Shown piece after piece: positions 51,398-59,771 of a stretch of DNA of 64,000 nt. Source of the stretch: JAFGHJ01 sp964534175 (GTDB taxonomy: Bacteria; Hydrothermota; UBA3072); NCBI GenBank assembly GCA_964534175.1, contig CAZHNS010000002.1, forward strand, positions 62,001 to 126,000. The letters are read 5' to 3'. Numbering within the stretch: position 1 is the first letter of the stretch; every line of letters begins with the position of its first letter. The notes under the pieces were generated by a model that was not told the DNA's origin, ran no database searches, and was given only the letters and a program-made list of their open reading frames with translations. Both the position numbers and the translations under genes were made by a program.

Positions 51398-51545
51398 GAT
51401 CCTTCGGATCAGTTAAATTGAAAAATAGTTAAATAGTTGAATTGTAAAAAACAAAAAATCCTTGTGTGAGCTTTGTGTACTTTATGGTCCAATACATAGA
51501 TTTTCTGAATCTATGTTAAATAGTTAAATTAAAAAATCGTAAAAT
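51398..51545 (+). repeat. Two composite repeats in tandem
   Basis: First copy: hairpin GATCC-TTC-GGATC (51398-51410), A module AGTTAAATTGAAAAATAG, linker AAAAAACAAAAAATCC, B module TTGTGTGAGCTTTGTGTAC. Second copy: inverted repeat ACATAGATT / AATCTATGT (51494-51516) followed by TAAATAGTTAAATTAAAAAA. Both hairpins abut an A module. Confidence 0.7.
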
Positions 51546-51634
51546 AGGAAGATTTTTGAAGGGAGGAGGGGATGCCGATTTAACCATTCGACCATTTTAC
51601 CATTTGACTTGTTTTTCTATTCTAGCTTCTTTTC

Positions 51635-52048
51635 TTATTCCCCAATTATCTTAATCATTACCCTTTTCTTTCTTTGTCCGTCGAATTCACCGTAAAATAT
51701 CTGTTCCCAGGGACCGAAGTCTAACTTGCCATCGGTAACTGCCACGACAACTTCTCTACCCATAAGCTGACGTTTTATATGGGCATCCGCGTTATCTTCG
51801 TAAGTATTATGTTTGTAACAGGCAGGGCCATATGGGACTTTTTCTTCAAGCCATTTTTTGTAATCCTCATGCAATCCGGACTCATCATCGTTTATAAAAA
51901 CACTTGCGGTAATATGCATAGCGTTAACGAGACATAATCCTTCTTTTATTTCGCTTTCTTTTAGAGCTTCATCTACCTGGGGGGTAATATTTATAAGATC
52001 TACTCTGTTGGGTGTATTGAACCACAATTCTTTTTTATAGCTTTTCAT
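51635..52048 (-). CDS. YjbQ/UPF0047 family protein
   Basis: 137 residues, the usual length. INITPQVDEAL, GLCLVNAMHITASVFINDDE and YGPACYKHNTYEDNADAH then GREVVVAVTDGKLDFGPWEQIFYGEFDG are family signatures. Members have been linked to weak thiamine-phosphate synthase activity; the true role is unsettled. It follows lptG by 23 bases with GAGGAAAAAG as ribosome binding site. Confidence 0.92.
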   Translation of the reverse strand: MKSYKKELWFNTPNRVDLINITPQVDEALKESEIKEGLCLVNAMHITASVFINDDESGLHEDYKKWLEEKVPYGPACYKHNTYEDNADAHIKRQLMGREVVVAVTDGKLDFGPWEQIFYGEFDGQRKKRVMIKIIGE

Positions 52049-52071
52049 CTTTTTCCTCCTCAGAAGCCAAT

Positions 52072-53151
52072 TTATGAGTACTCTTTTTTTAGCATTAAGT
52101 ATAGTCCTATCGTAAGAAAAAGTATGTCCGGAATTAAAATCGAGAGCGAAGGCGGTAAATTTCCCTTTATCCCGAGTTCTTTAAATAGTTGAATAATACC
52201 CCAGAAGGTAAACGCAGAAAGAGTGCCGAGTCCGAAACCAAAGAGCAACCCTCTTCTTTTTACTTCCAGAGCAAGAGGACAGCCGAAAAGAAGAATTATA
52301 GCACTTACAAAAGGATATGAAATTCTCTCCAACATTTCAATTCTTTCAGTACTCGACTTTTGCCCGCTTCTATCCAGTTTCTTAATATAACGTAACAACT
52401 CCGAAAAAGAAAGATTTATAGGATTGTATTTGCTCTTAACTAATTCATCGGGAGACGTTTTGAAATCCTCGATAATTTTTTCATCTTCGGTTTCAAGGAA
52501 AACCATATCGTCGACGAAATTCCTGATGTAAACACTATAAAACACCCAGACTGAATCTTTCCATTCACCTCTCCCCGCATCGACTCTCGAAGCTAATTTT
52601 CCGTCTTTGTATTCAAAAATATATATATCGTGAATTATATTGTCGTTGAGCCTATCTATGCCTACAACTTTCCCTTCATCCGTTATATAGTTTATATTTC
52701 TGGCGTAACTTTTTGTAAAATCTTCAATTTTATCTATCTCTTTTCTTTTGAACTCTTTAAGCATTTCTTTTGACCTTGGAATTAAAGAAAGATTAAAGGC
52801 TAAAACAACCAGTGAAACCAGAAAGCCATAGATAAAAATAGGTTTGTATATTCTAAGAGGCGGTACACCGAGCCCTCTTAGAGCCAATACTTCATTATGT
52901 TTTGTTATTAATCCGAGAGAAAAATAAAGTCCCATTAAAGTGGCAAGGGGCATTAAAAGAACAACTATTTTTGGCGAGAATAGGAGATAATATTTTAGAA
53001 TATTAAAAAATGATGCTTTCCTGTCCACGAAATATCCGATATTTTCGAATAAATTTGTGATTATATAAATAAAAAGAAAACCTGCTAACGAAAGGATTAA
53101 AGCTAAAATAAACTTTTTAATTATATAATTATCTAAGGTTCTATTTTTCAT
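52072..53151 (-). CDS. lptG: LPS export permease LptG-like
   Basis: 359 residues of the YjgP/YjgQ family: three helices at the N terminus, a periplasmic beta-jellyroll region (about 135-255) and three helices at the C terminus. NEVLALRGLGVPPLRIYKPI is the conserved coupling segment. With LptF and an LptB ATPase (not in this window) it moves LPS or a similar lipid from the inner membrane. It overlaps lptF by 11 bases. Confidence 0.88.
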   Translation of the reverse strand: MKNRTLDNYIIKKFILALILSLAGFLFIYIITNLFENIGYFVDRKASFFNILKYYLLFSPKIVVLLMPLATLMGLYFSLGLITKHNEVLALRGLGVPPLRIYKPIFIYGFLVSLVVLAFNLSLIPRSKEMLKEFKRKEIDKIEDFTKSYARNINYITDEGKVVGIDRLNDNIIHDIYIFEYKDGKLASRVDAGRGEWKDSVWVFYSVYIRNFVDDMVFLETEDEKIIEDFKTSPDELVKSKYNPINLSFSELLRYIKKLDRSGQKSSTERIEMLERISYPFVSAIILLFGCPLALEVKRRGLLFGFGLGTLSAFTFWGIIQLFKELGIKGNLPPSLSILIPDILFLTIGLYLMLKKEYS

Positions 53152-54283
53152 AGACTATTTTATAAAAAAGATATATGCCTGCAATTCCGATAACAATATT
53201 TGGAAGCCACATCGCAAGAGAAGGATAAAGAGAACCTCTTTCGCATAATTCTTCTCCTCCGACCAACAATATATAGTAGAGCATAAACATGAAGAAACTC
53301 AAAGTTATCCCATTCCCAAGCCCCCCTTTTTTTGTTTGTATTCCGAGAGGTGCACCTACAAGAACAAAAACCAAACAGGCAAAAGGTATGGAGAATTTTT
53401 TCTGTGCTTCCAGAAGATAACGCCATTTCCTTCTTTTCACATTCGCTCTTCTGGCATTTTCCAAAAGTTGCTTTAAATTCATTTCCCTGTAACTTCTAGT
53501 GACCGTTCTTGCCTTTTTTTCTCCCAGAGGTACGGAAATTATGTAATTATTAAAATTCATTATTCTGTATTCTTTGGGATTTTTCTGGTCGAAAATATGG
53601 GTTTCCCCCCCGTATAGTGAAAAAGTTAGGCTGTCGCCTAAAACTTTCATCTCTCCCTCATCGGCATATATTATTCTTGTGGGTTCCCCGGGCAAATCTT
53701 CCTTTAGCATAACCTTTGTTAGTTTTGACTTTGAATGGTCGATATTTTTTATCCACAGAGTATAACCGTCGCTGATTTCATTAAACTTTTCAGGAAGTAA
53801 GTGAAGGGTGGGTCTGGCTCTCGATATTTCCAGGTAGAGTTTTTTTAATCTGAAGTTGGCTTCGGGTAACAAGTAAATGTTAAAAAATATCATTCCGATT
53901 GTCACTCCAGAAGCCGCCAGAAAAAACCCTTTGGTTAAACTCAAAGGGTTGATTCCAAGAGAACGTATCGCAAGAATTTCAAAGTCTCCACTCATTCTTC
54001 CATAAGTAGCAATAGTGGAAACCAGCACTCCCATAGGCACAGTTAGAGCTATTATAAAAGGTAAACTATATACAAAAACCGCGATAACAGATATTATCGG
54101 TACATTCTTACCTATAAGAAAATCGAATAACTGGAAAGCTCTGTCCATCAGGAGAATAAAACTAAAAAGCGAGAATCCGGCGAGAAATGGTATGGCCGCC
54201 TGCTTTAATAAATACTTACTCAGGAGGGAAATCCTACATTTTCTTGAAGGGGAAGAAAAGTCTTTCATATTCATATTGCGCAA
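53141..54283 (-). CDS. lptF: LPS export permease LptF-like
   Basis: About 380 residues with the same six-helix plus jellyroll layout as its partner; DFEILAIRSLGINPLSLTKG is the coupling segment. The start is unsure: the ATG at 54283 (or 54274, 54268) lies deep inside the upstream gene without a ribosome binding site, while a CTG at 54223 has AGGA nearby and would give the usual SKYLLKQ start. Confidence 0.85.
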   Translation of the reverse strand: MRNMNMKDFSSPSRKCRISLLSKYLLKQAAIPFLAGFSLFSFILLMDRAFQLFDFLIGKNVPIISVIAVFVYSLPFIIALTVPMGVLVSTIATYGRMSGDFEILAIRSLGINPLSLTKGFFLAASGVTIGMIFFNIYLLPEANFRLKKLYLEISRARPTLHLLPEKFNEISDGYTLWIKNIDHSKSKLTKVMLKEDLPGEPTRIIYADEGEMKVLGDSLTFSLYGGETHIFDQKNPKEYRIMNFNNYIISVPLGEKKARTVTRSYREMNLKQLLENARRANVKRRKWRYLLEAQKKFSIPFACLVFVLVGAPLGIQTKKGGLGNGITLSFFMFMLYYILLVGGEELCERGSLYPSLAMWLPNIVIGIAGIYLFYKIVYEK

Positions 54284-55382
54284 AGCGGTCTGTCATTCCC
54301 GCTATATAGTCGCAAATTACTCTTTCTTTTCCAAATTCCGGTATCGTTTTATGAAATTGAGGGGGGAGCTGATTTGTTTCCTTTATATAAATTGAGAAAA
54401 GAGCATCTATTATTCTTTTGGATTTCTCCTGCATTTTTATAACCTTGTAGTGCTGATACAAATTTTCCATTAAAAAATTTTTTAATTCACGATTTAGTTT
54501 TTCTAATTTTTCGGAGAATTTAACAAGAGGGGGACTTCCGTAAACATCCTTCAAGGTTTTTATTTTGTTCTCTTTTATATTATTTAGCGCTGTTTCGATT
54601 ATATCTATTACTTCGATTTTAATAAAATTCCTTATTGCCATGTATATCCTTTCCTGCTTGTCGAGTTTTGGGTCTGCCTTCTCGCAAATATCACTCCAGA
54701 GGGTAACTTCTCTTAATTGTTCCAGATTTATATAGTTAGATTTTAGCCCATCGTCAAGGTCATGGGCATTGTATGCGATTTCATCGGCGACATTTGCTAT
54801 CTGACCCTCAAGAGAAGCAGAAGAACTCACATCAAATTCATCTTTTATCGGATTGGGAGAATCGTAGTCGGTTTCGTGTTTAATTATTCCTTCTCTTGTC
54901 TCGTAACAGAGATTCAAGCCTCTGAATTTGCTATACCTGTGTTCAAGAACGTCTACCACCCGAAGACCCTGAACATTATGTTCAAATCCACCGTGGTCTT
55001 TCATAAGTTCGTTTAATTTAGCTTCTCCGGCATGTCCAAAGGGAGTGTGTCCTATGTCATGAGCCAGACTTATTGCTTCAGTAAGGGATTCATTTAATCC
55101 TAAAGCCTTTGCAATAGTTCTCGCGATTTGTTGAACCTCAAGCGCATGGGTCAGCCTCGTTCTGTAATAATCTCCCTCGTGATTTACAAACACCTGTGTT
55201 TTATATTCTAAACGCCTGAAAGCAGTAGAATGAATGATTCTGTCTCTATCCCGCATAAAATGAGTACGGTATTCTGGCGGAGATTCCTTGTATACTCTAC
55301 CTTTGCTTTTCCCGGAAAAAACCGCGTAAGGAGCGAGAGTTTTTTCTTCGACTTCTTCAAGATGTTTTCTTAAATTTTTCAT
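54234..55382 (-). CDS. dgt: dGTPase-type deoxynucleotide triphosphohydrolase
   Basis: 382 residues. DRDRIIHSTAFRRLEYKTQV is the family signature; the HD metal site is made by RTRLTHALEV, SLAHDIGHTPFGH and the later Asp of VADEIAYNAHDLDD. It hydrolyses dNTPs to nucleoside and triphosphate. It overlaps map by 26 bases. Confidence 0.92.
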   Translation of the reverse strand: MKNLRKHLEEVEEKTLAPYAVFSGKSKGRVYKESPPEYRTHFMRDRDRIIHSTAFRRLEYKTQVFVNHEGDYYRTRLTHALEVQQIARTIAKALGLNESLTEAISLAHDIGHTPFGHAGEAKLNELMKDHGGFEHNVQGLRVVDVLEHRYSKFRGLNLCYETREGIIKHETDYDSPNPIKDEFDVSSSASLEGQIANVADEIAYNAHDLDDGLKSNYINLEQLREVTLWSDICEKADPKLDKQERIYMAIRNFIKIEVIDIIETALNNIKENKIKTLKDVYGSPPLVKFSEKLEKLNRELKNFLMENLYQHYKVIKMQEKSKRIIDALFSIYIKETNQLPPQFHKTIPEFGKERVICDYIAGMTDRFAQYEYERLFFPFKKM

Positions 55383-56133
55383 ATAAAGAAGATTTTGTTA
55401 AGATTTCGGGGCCTTCTTCTGATATTAGTATTGTGTGTTCAAAATGTGCTGAGGGTTTCCCATCTGCTGTAACCACTGTCCAATTGTCTCTCAGTATTTT
55501 AACTTCATAAGTTCCGGCGTTTATCATGGGTTCAATCGCGATTGTCATACCTTCTTTTAATCGGGGTCCGACTCCTTTATTCCCAAAGTTGGGAACGGGG
55601 GGGTCTTCGTGCAATTTTTTGCCGACTCCATGACCCACAAAATCTCTCACCACATTAAACCCGGCACTTTCAGCTGTTTTTTGCACAGTATTCGATATGT
55701 CTCCTACCCTATTTTTTTTTGTCATTTTTCCTATCGCGTTATAAAGAGCCGTTTTTGTAACGCTTATTAGTTTTTCTGCTTCCCTTTTTAATTCACCAAT
55801 ACCAAAAGTGTAGGCGGCATCACTATAAAATCCATTGTATTTCACCCCCACATCGACACCTACAATATCTCCTTCCTCGATTATTCTTCTCCCTGGAATA
55901 CCGTGAATAACAATCTCGTTAATAGATATACAGGAAGAAGCCGGAAATCCTCTATAGCCTTTAAATGCGGGAGTTGCTTTATTTTTCGTGATAAATTCTT
56001 CGATTATTCTATCCAGGTCTTTTGTTTTCATTCCTTTCCGGATAATATCGTTTATGTGCTCGAAAGTAAGGCTGAGAATTTTGGAAGCTTCTCTGATTCC
56101 TTTGATTTCTTTGCCGCTTTTGATGATTATCAT
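55357..56133 (-). CDS. map: Methionine aminopeptidase type I
   Basis: 258 residues with the metal ligands Asp (GVDVGVKYNGFYSDAA), Asp, His (VGHGVGKKLHEDP), Glu (AIEPM) and Glu (FEHTILI). It removes the initiator Met. It heads the map-dgt-lptF-lptG-yjbQ unit. The ATG is six bases after the -10 box with no Shine-Dalgarno sequence, so it is predicted leaderless. Confidence 0.95.
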   Translation of the reverse strand: MIIIKSGKEIKGIREASKILSLTFEHINDIIRKGMKTKDLDRIIEEFITKNKATPAFKGYRGFPASSCISINEIVIHGIPGRRIIEEGDIVGVDVGVKYNGFYSDAAYTFGIGELKREAEKLISVTKTALYNAIGKMTKKNRVGDISNTVQKTAESAGFNVVRDFVGHGVGKKLHEDPPVPNFGNKGVGPRLKEGMTIAIEPMINAGTYEVKILRDNWTVVTADGKPSAHFEHTILISEEGPEILTKSSLYEKFKKTS

Positions 56134-56139
56134 AAAAAG

Positions 56140-56168
56140 ATAATAAATAGCTGCTTACTTTCTGTCAA
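56140..56168 (-). promoter_or_regulatory. Leaderless-type promoter of map operon
   Basis: Reverse strand TTGACA (56163-56168), 17-base spacer, TATTAT (56140-56145), six bases, ATG at 56133. Confidence 0.75.
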
Positions 56169-56196
56169 GGTAATTGAACTTATTATTTTTACTATC

Positions 56197-56224
56197 TTGA
56201 TTTTTTTCTGAAAATTTGTATCAT
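56197..56224 (+). promoter_or_regulatory. Leaderless-type promoter of the 56231 gene
   Basis: TTGATT (56197-56202), 16-base spacer, TATCAT (56219-56224), six bases, ATG at 56231. Confidence 0.55.
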
Positions 56225-56230
56225 TATCAT

Positions 56231-56868
56231 ATGAATTTCCTGAGTTTTGTACCAATCGCAGGTGTAGNNNNNNNNNNGGATTAATTGCTTTATTGCTCTT
56301 TTTCCTTTTGATAATGCGATTAAAGAACAGGAGAAAAAAAGTTCTTGTATGTCTTATTCACTTTCTTTTTGTAGTTATTTTCGCCCTTATATCCACTATT
56401 TTTATGCTTTTGTATGCGGGTTTAAAAGGTTATGAGCATTTCACCTATAACAAACCTATTCTTTCTGTTGAGTGTTCCCTTAAGCAAGATGATTCCTTTG
56501 TTCTTAAATTCAGTCAATTAGATGATGAAGAACACCCGGCAAGTTTTTATCGTATTAAAGGACAGCAGTTTGTTATCGAGGGACACATAGTTAAATGGGA
56601 AAACTTTTTCGTGACGGTTGGGATGAAACCTCTATACCAGGTTACGAGGTTAACCGGACGTTATATTTCAATTGATGACGAAAAAGAAAAGGAACGCAGT
56701 GTTTATGAAGTCGCGGAAGAAACCAGGGTATGGAGATGGTTGATGAAATATGGCGAAAAAATACCCGGTATCGACGCGGTTCAGGGTATTTCTTCTTTTA
56801 AAGACGCTGAAGAGGGTAAAAAACTAACAGTTTATATCACTCATAATTCATTTGTTATTAAGGAATAG
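56231..56868 (+). CDS. Two-helix membrane protein, unknown, interrupted by scaffold gap
   Basis: The ATG at 56231 gives MNFLSFVPIAGV before the Ns; after them the frame continues GLIALLLFFLLIM. Joining at a shared G removes 11 bases and leaves 627 bases, 209 codons in frame. Helices lie at about 2-24 and 35-60, followed by a 140-residue soluble domain with WRWLMKYGEKIPGIDAV. The family is not recognised. True gap length is unproven. Confidence 0.55.
56268..56277. other. Scaffold gap of ten Ns
   Basis: A fixed-length placeholder inside the 56231 gene. Only a single G is shared by both flanks, so overlap is possible but weaker than at 20861. Confidence 0.6.
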
Positions 56869-56884
56869 AATAATTAAGTAGATA

Positions 56885-56960
56885 GAAGTTAGAAGCTGGA
56901 AGTTGGAATAAAATAACAAAATAAAATCTTTGTGTTCTCTGTGTGCTCTGTGGTTAAATC
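56885..56960 (+). repeat. Composite repeat upstream of the transglutaminase operon
   Basis: AGAAGTTAGAAGCTGGAAGT (56885), the linker AAAATAACAAAATAAAATC and B module TTTGTGTTCTCTGTGTGCTC then TGTGGTTAAATCC (56929-56961). It ends 12 bases before the -35 box at 56973. Confidence 0.7.
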
Positions 56961-56972
56961 CTTTTAATCCCC

Positions 56973-57000
56973 TTGACTTTAAAATAAACCAAGTTATTCT
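56973..57000 (+). promoter_or_regulatory. Promoter of the 57019 operon
   Basis: TTGACT (56973-56978), 16-base spacer, TATTCT (56995-57000). Confidence 0.55.
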
Positions 57001-57018
57001 TTTCGAAAAGGAGCGCAA

Positions 57019-58425
57019 TTGAAAAGAATACGAATTTGGCTGCCAGTTTTACTTATATTAATAGGAATTGGCGTTATATTTTTTGTAAAAGGAGGTTTTT
57101 CTAAACCTAAAGAAGTCTTCTCCGGGGATTTTTTTGAAGAAGGCGCCAATACCGAATATTTAGGTATATACCTGAAAGGTCATAAAGTGGGTTATCTCGC
57201 GTCCAGAATCGATACAGTTGAGAATGGCTACAGAGTTTACTCTAACACATACCTCAAGCTTTCTCCCATACCGGGTATAGAAAAGGAAGTCACCTACAGG
57301 GTCACTGCAAATACTGACCTTTCGTATAATCTTAAAGATTTTGAATTTTCAATGTTTTCAGATGACCAGTTGTTTGAGGCTAAAGGTGAAAGACATAACG
57401 GGAAACTTTTAATCGATATGAATGTAGGGGGTCAAAAAAGAAAGAAAGAATATGAGATTAAATCTTCTTATATGCCGGCAACCATAGAGGGTTTGGTAAA
57501 GACCGGAAAAACAGGTAGATTTGAGTTCTTTGATCCCTCTATGCAGGCACTATTCGAAATAGAAGTCGAGAATTTAGGTAAAGATACATTAGAGGGAAAG
57601 CCGGTTACCAAGTATAGTGTTATGCAATCGGGTATGCAGATGGTCTTCTGGATTTCGGATAAAGGCGAACTATTACGTTCCGATTCACCAATAGGGTTGG
57701 TTATGAAAAAAGAAGAAAGAATCGTAAAGGAAGATATCGAGACGGTTGGTTTCAAATTGTACGATTCCTATGCAATTAGAGTAAAAAATGAGATAAAAAA
57801 CCCCCGCGGAATATCTATGCTGAAAATTCGCCTGGATTCTGTCGACCTAGCCGGCTTAAGGATAGAAGATGACAGGCAAAAACTTAATGGTAATGTTCTT
57901 ACAATTAGAAAAATAAAACCCGGGGAATCAACGAAGATTCCTGAAAATGTAAAGGAATTTTTGAAAGCCACCGCTTTTATTCCCTCTGATGATGCGAAGA
58001 TTAAAAAAATAGCGGAGGAGGTTGTAGGAGAAAAGGAAGGGATGGAAGCTGTCGAAAATATTATCTCCTATGTAGATAAAAAATTGACGGATAAACCTAC
58101 ATTTTCCATTCCAAATGCTCTCGATGCTCTGGAATCCGGAGAGGGTGATTGTAATGAACATTCGGCTCTCGCGGTTGCACTACTTCGAGCTGAAGGTATT
58201 CCCTCACGAGTTGAAGTAGGACTCGTTTATGTTGGCGGAGCTTTCTATTATCATGCCTGGGTAGGGGTTTATCTGGGAGGAAAATGGATTTCATCCGATC
58301 CGACTTTCGGTCAGGTGATAGCTGATCCCACTCATGTAAAATTAGAATATGGAGGATTTGAGAATCAGGCTAAGCTCTATAGAGTTATAAATAAACTTCA
58401 GATTTCTGTTTTAGATTATGATTGA
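57019..58425 (+). CDS. Exported transglutaminase-like cysteine protein
   Basis: 468 residues. One N-terminal helix (about 7-24) anchors a beta-rich domain (about 40-300) and a C-terminal transglutaminase core: GEGDCNEHSALAVALLRAEG (Cys), FYYHAWVGVYL (His) and WISSDPTFGQ (Asp). This triad layout occurs in bacterial proteases and peptide-crosslinking enzymes. The TTG start follows AAGGAG. It overlaps the ABC ATPase gene by eight bases. Confidence 0.85.
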   Translation: MKRIRIWLPVLLILIGIGVIFFVKGGFSKPKEVFSGDFFEEGANTEYLGIYLKGHKVGYLASRIDTVENGYRVYSNTYLKLSPIPGIEKEVTYRVTANTDLSYNLKDFEFSMFSDDQLFEAKGERHNGKLLIDMNVGGQKRKKEYEIKSSYMPATIEGLVKTGKTGRFEFFDPSMQALFEIEVENLGKDTLEGKPVTKYSVMQSGMQMVFWISDKGELLRSDSPIGLVMKKEERIVKEDIETVGFKLYDSYAIRVKNEIKNPRGISMLKIRLDSVDLAGLRIEDDRQKLNGNVLTIRKIKPGESTKIPENVKEFLKATAFIPSDDAKIKKIAEEVVGEKEGMEAVENIISYVDKKLTDKPTFSIPNALDALESGEGDCNEHSALAVALLRAEGIPSRVEVGLVYVGGAFYYHAWVGVYLGGKWISSDPTFGQVIADPTHVKLEYGGFENQAKLYRVINKLQISVLDYD

Positions 58426-59155
58426 ACTTAAAAATCTTTCCAAAAGTTATGGAAAGGTCAGAGCGGTAAACGATTTAAACTTAGTGATTTCTCCGGGCGA
58501 ATTATTTACATTTTTAGGACCAAATGGCGCTGGCAAGACTACAACTGTTAAAATGATCACAGGGCTTATATTGCCCACCGAGGGAGAAATTTTTATAAAA
58601 GGAATAGATCTTCTAAAAGAACCTGAGAAGGCCAAAAGGGTAATTGCATACATTCCTGACGAACCTTTTCTTTACCCTGAGTTAACCGGAAGGGAATTTA
58701 TATTTTTCGTATCAAGGCTTTATGAATTAGAAAAGAAAACTATTGAAAAAAGAATGGAGCGGTTATTAAAGGATTTCGGAGTAGAAAAATGGATAGATTT
58801 TCCATCTTCCGAATATTCACACGGTATGAGACAAAAAGTAATATTTATGCAGGCATTAATTCACAATCCGGACGTTATAGTCATAGATGAACCAATGGTA
58901 GGATTGGATCCCATTTCCGCAAGAACGGTGAAAAAATTATTAAGGGAGAGGGTTTCCTCTGGTGCTTCCGTTTTTATGTCAACACATTCCCTTCCGCTTG
59001 CAGAAGAAATATCGGACAGAGTCGGAGTAATCGACAATGGTGTTTTGATTGAAACAGGAAAAGTTTCAGAGCTTAAAGAAAGTAGGGGAAAAACTTATAC
59101 GTCTTTAGAAGAAGTTTATTTCAAACTTACAGAGGAGGAAAAAAGTGTCGTGTAG
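58418..59155 (+). CDS. ABC transporter ATP-binding protein
   Basis: 245 residues: Walker A GPNGAGKTTT, signature SHGMRQK (for LSGGQ), Walker B VIVIDEPMVGLDP and the H-loop STHSL. The pattern resembles ATPases of ABC-2-type exporters. No permease gene is adjacent; the transglutaminase-like gene upstream and purN downstream both overlap it. Confidence 0.92.
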   Translation: MIELKNLSKSYGKVRAVNDLNLVISPGELFTFLGPNGAGKTTTVKMITGLILPTEGEIFIKGIDLLKEPEKAKRVIAYIPDEPFLYPELTGREFIFFVSRLYELEKKTIEKRMERLLKDFGVEKWIDFPSSEYSHGMRQKVIFMQALIHNPDVIVIDEPMVGLDPISARTVKKLLRERVSSGASVFMSTHSLPLAEEISDRVGVIDNGVLIETGKVSELKESRGKTYTSLEEVYFKLTEEEKSVV

Positions 59156-59771
59156 AGTAGGCGTTTTAGTTTCCGGCAGAGGTTCTAATCTTCAATCTAT
59201 TATAGATAAATGCATGTCCGGAGAGATAGAAGCAGAAGTAGCTGTTGTTCTTTCGGATAATAAGGAAGCTTACGCGCTCGAGAGGGCAAAAAAAGCAGGA
59301 ATAGAAGCATATTATATCGATCCCGAAGCGGGGAAACCAGTATTAATAGGTAAGGCTGAAGATAATTATATCGACGCTTTAAATAAGCACAAAGTCGACC
59401 TTGTCTGTCTGGCAGGATTTATGAGGATAGTAAAGGAAAAGATGATATCAGAGTTTAAGTGGAAAATGATGAACATTCATCCATCACTTTTACCATCTTT
59501 CAAAGGCCTCCATGTTCAGAAAAAAGCTTTAGATTATGGGGTTCGTTTTGCTGGTGCTACTGTTCATTTTGTTACGGGAGATGTAGACGGAGGGCCTATA
59601 ATCTTGCAGGCGGTGGTTCCGGTTTACCAGGATGATAACGAAGAGACTCTTTCTGACCGTATACTGAAAGAAGAGCACAGGATTTATCCTGAATCTATAG
59701 ATCTTTTTTCAAAGAATAAATTAAAAATCAAAGACAATAGAGTATTTATTGAGGGAGCTAATGGAGAATAA
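59145..59771 (+). CDS. purN: Phosphoribosylglycinamide formyltransferase
   Basis: 208 residues. SGRGSNLQSIID binds the ribose phosphate, and the catalytic Asn-His-Asp are in MMNIHPSLLPSF and GDVDGGPIILQ. It adds a formyl group from 10-formyl-THF to GAR in purine synthesis. The GTG start at 59145 follows GAGGAGG and overlaps the ABC gene by 11 bases. No other pur gene is in the window. Confidence 0.94.
   Translation: MSCRVGVLVSGRGSNLQSIIDKCMSGEIEAEVAVVLSDNKEAYALERAKKAGIEAYYIDPEAGKPVLIGKAEDNYIDALNKHKVDLVCLAGFMRIVKEKMISEFKWKMMNIHPSLLPSFKGLHVQKKALDYGVRFAGATVHFVTGDVDGGPIILQAVVPVYQDDNEETLSDRILKEEHRIYPESIDLFSKNKLKIKDNRVFIEGANGE

Noticed and set aside
17010..56965. Dispersed repeats considered as a CRISPR array
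   Set aside because: The modules are scattered singly over many spaces, vary in sequence and have no regular spacer length; no cas gene is present.
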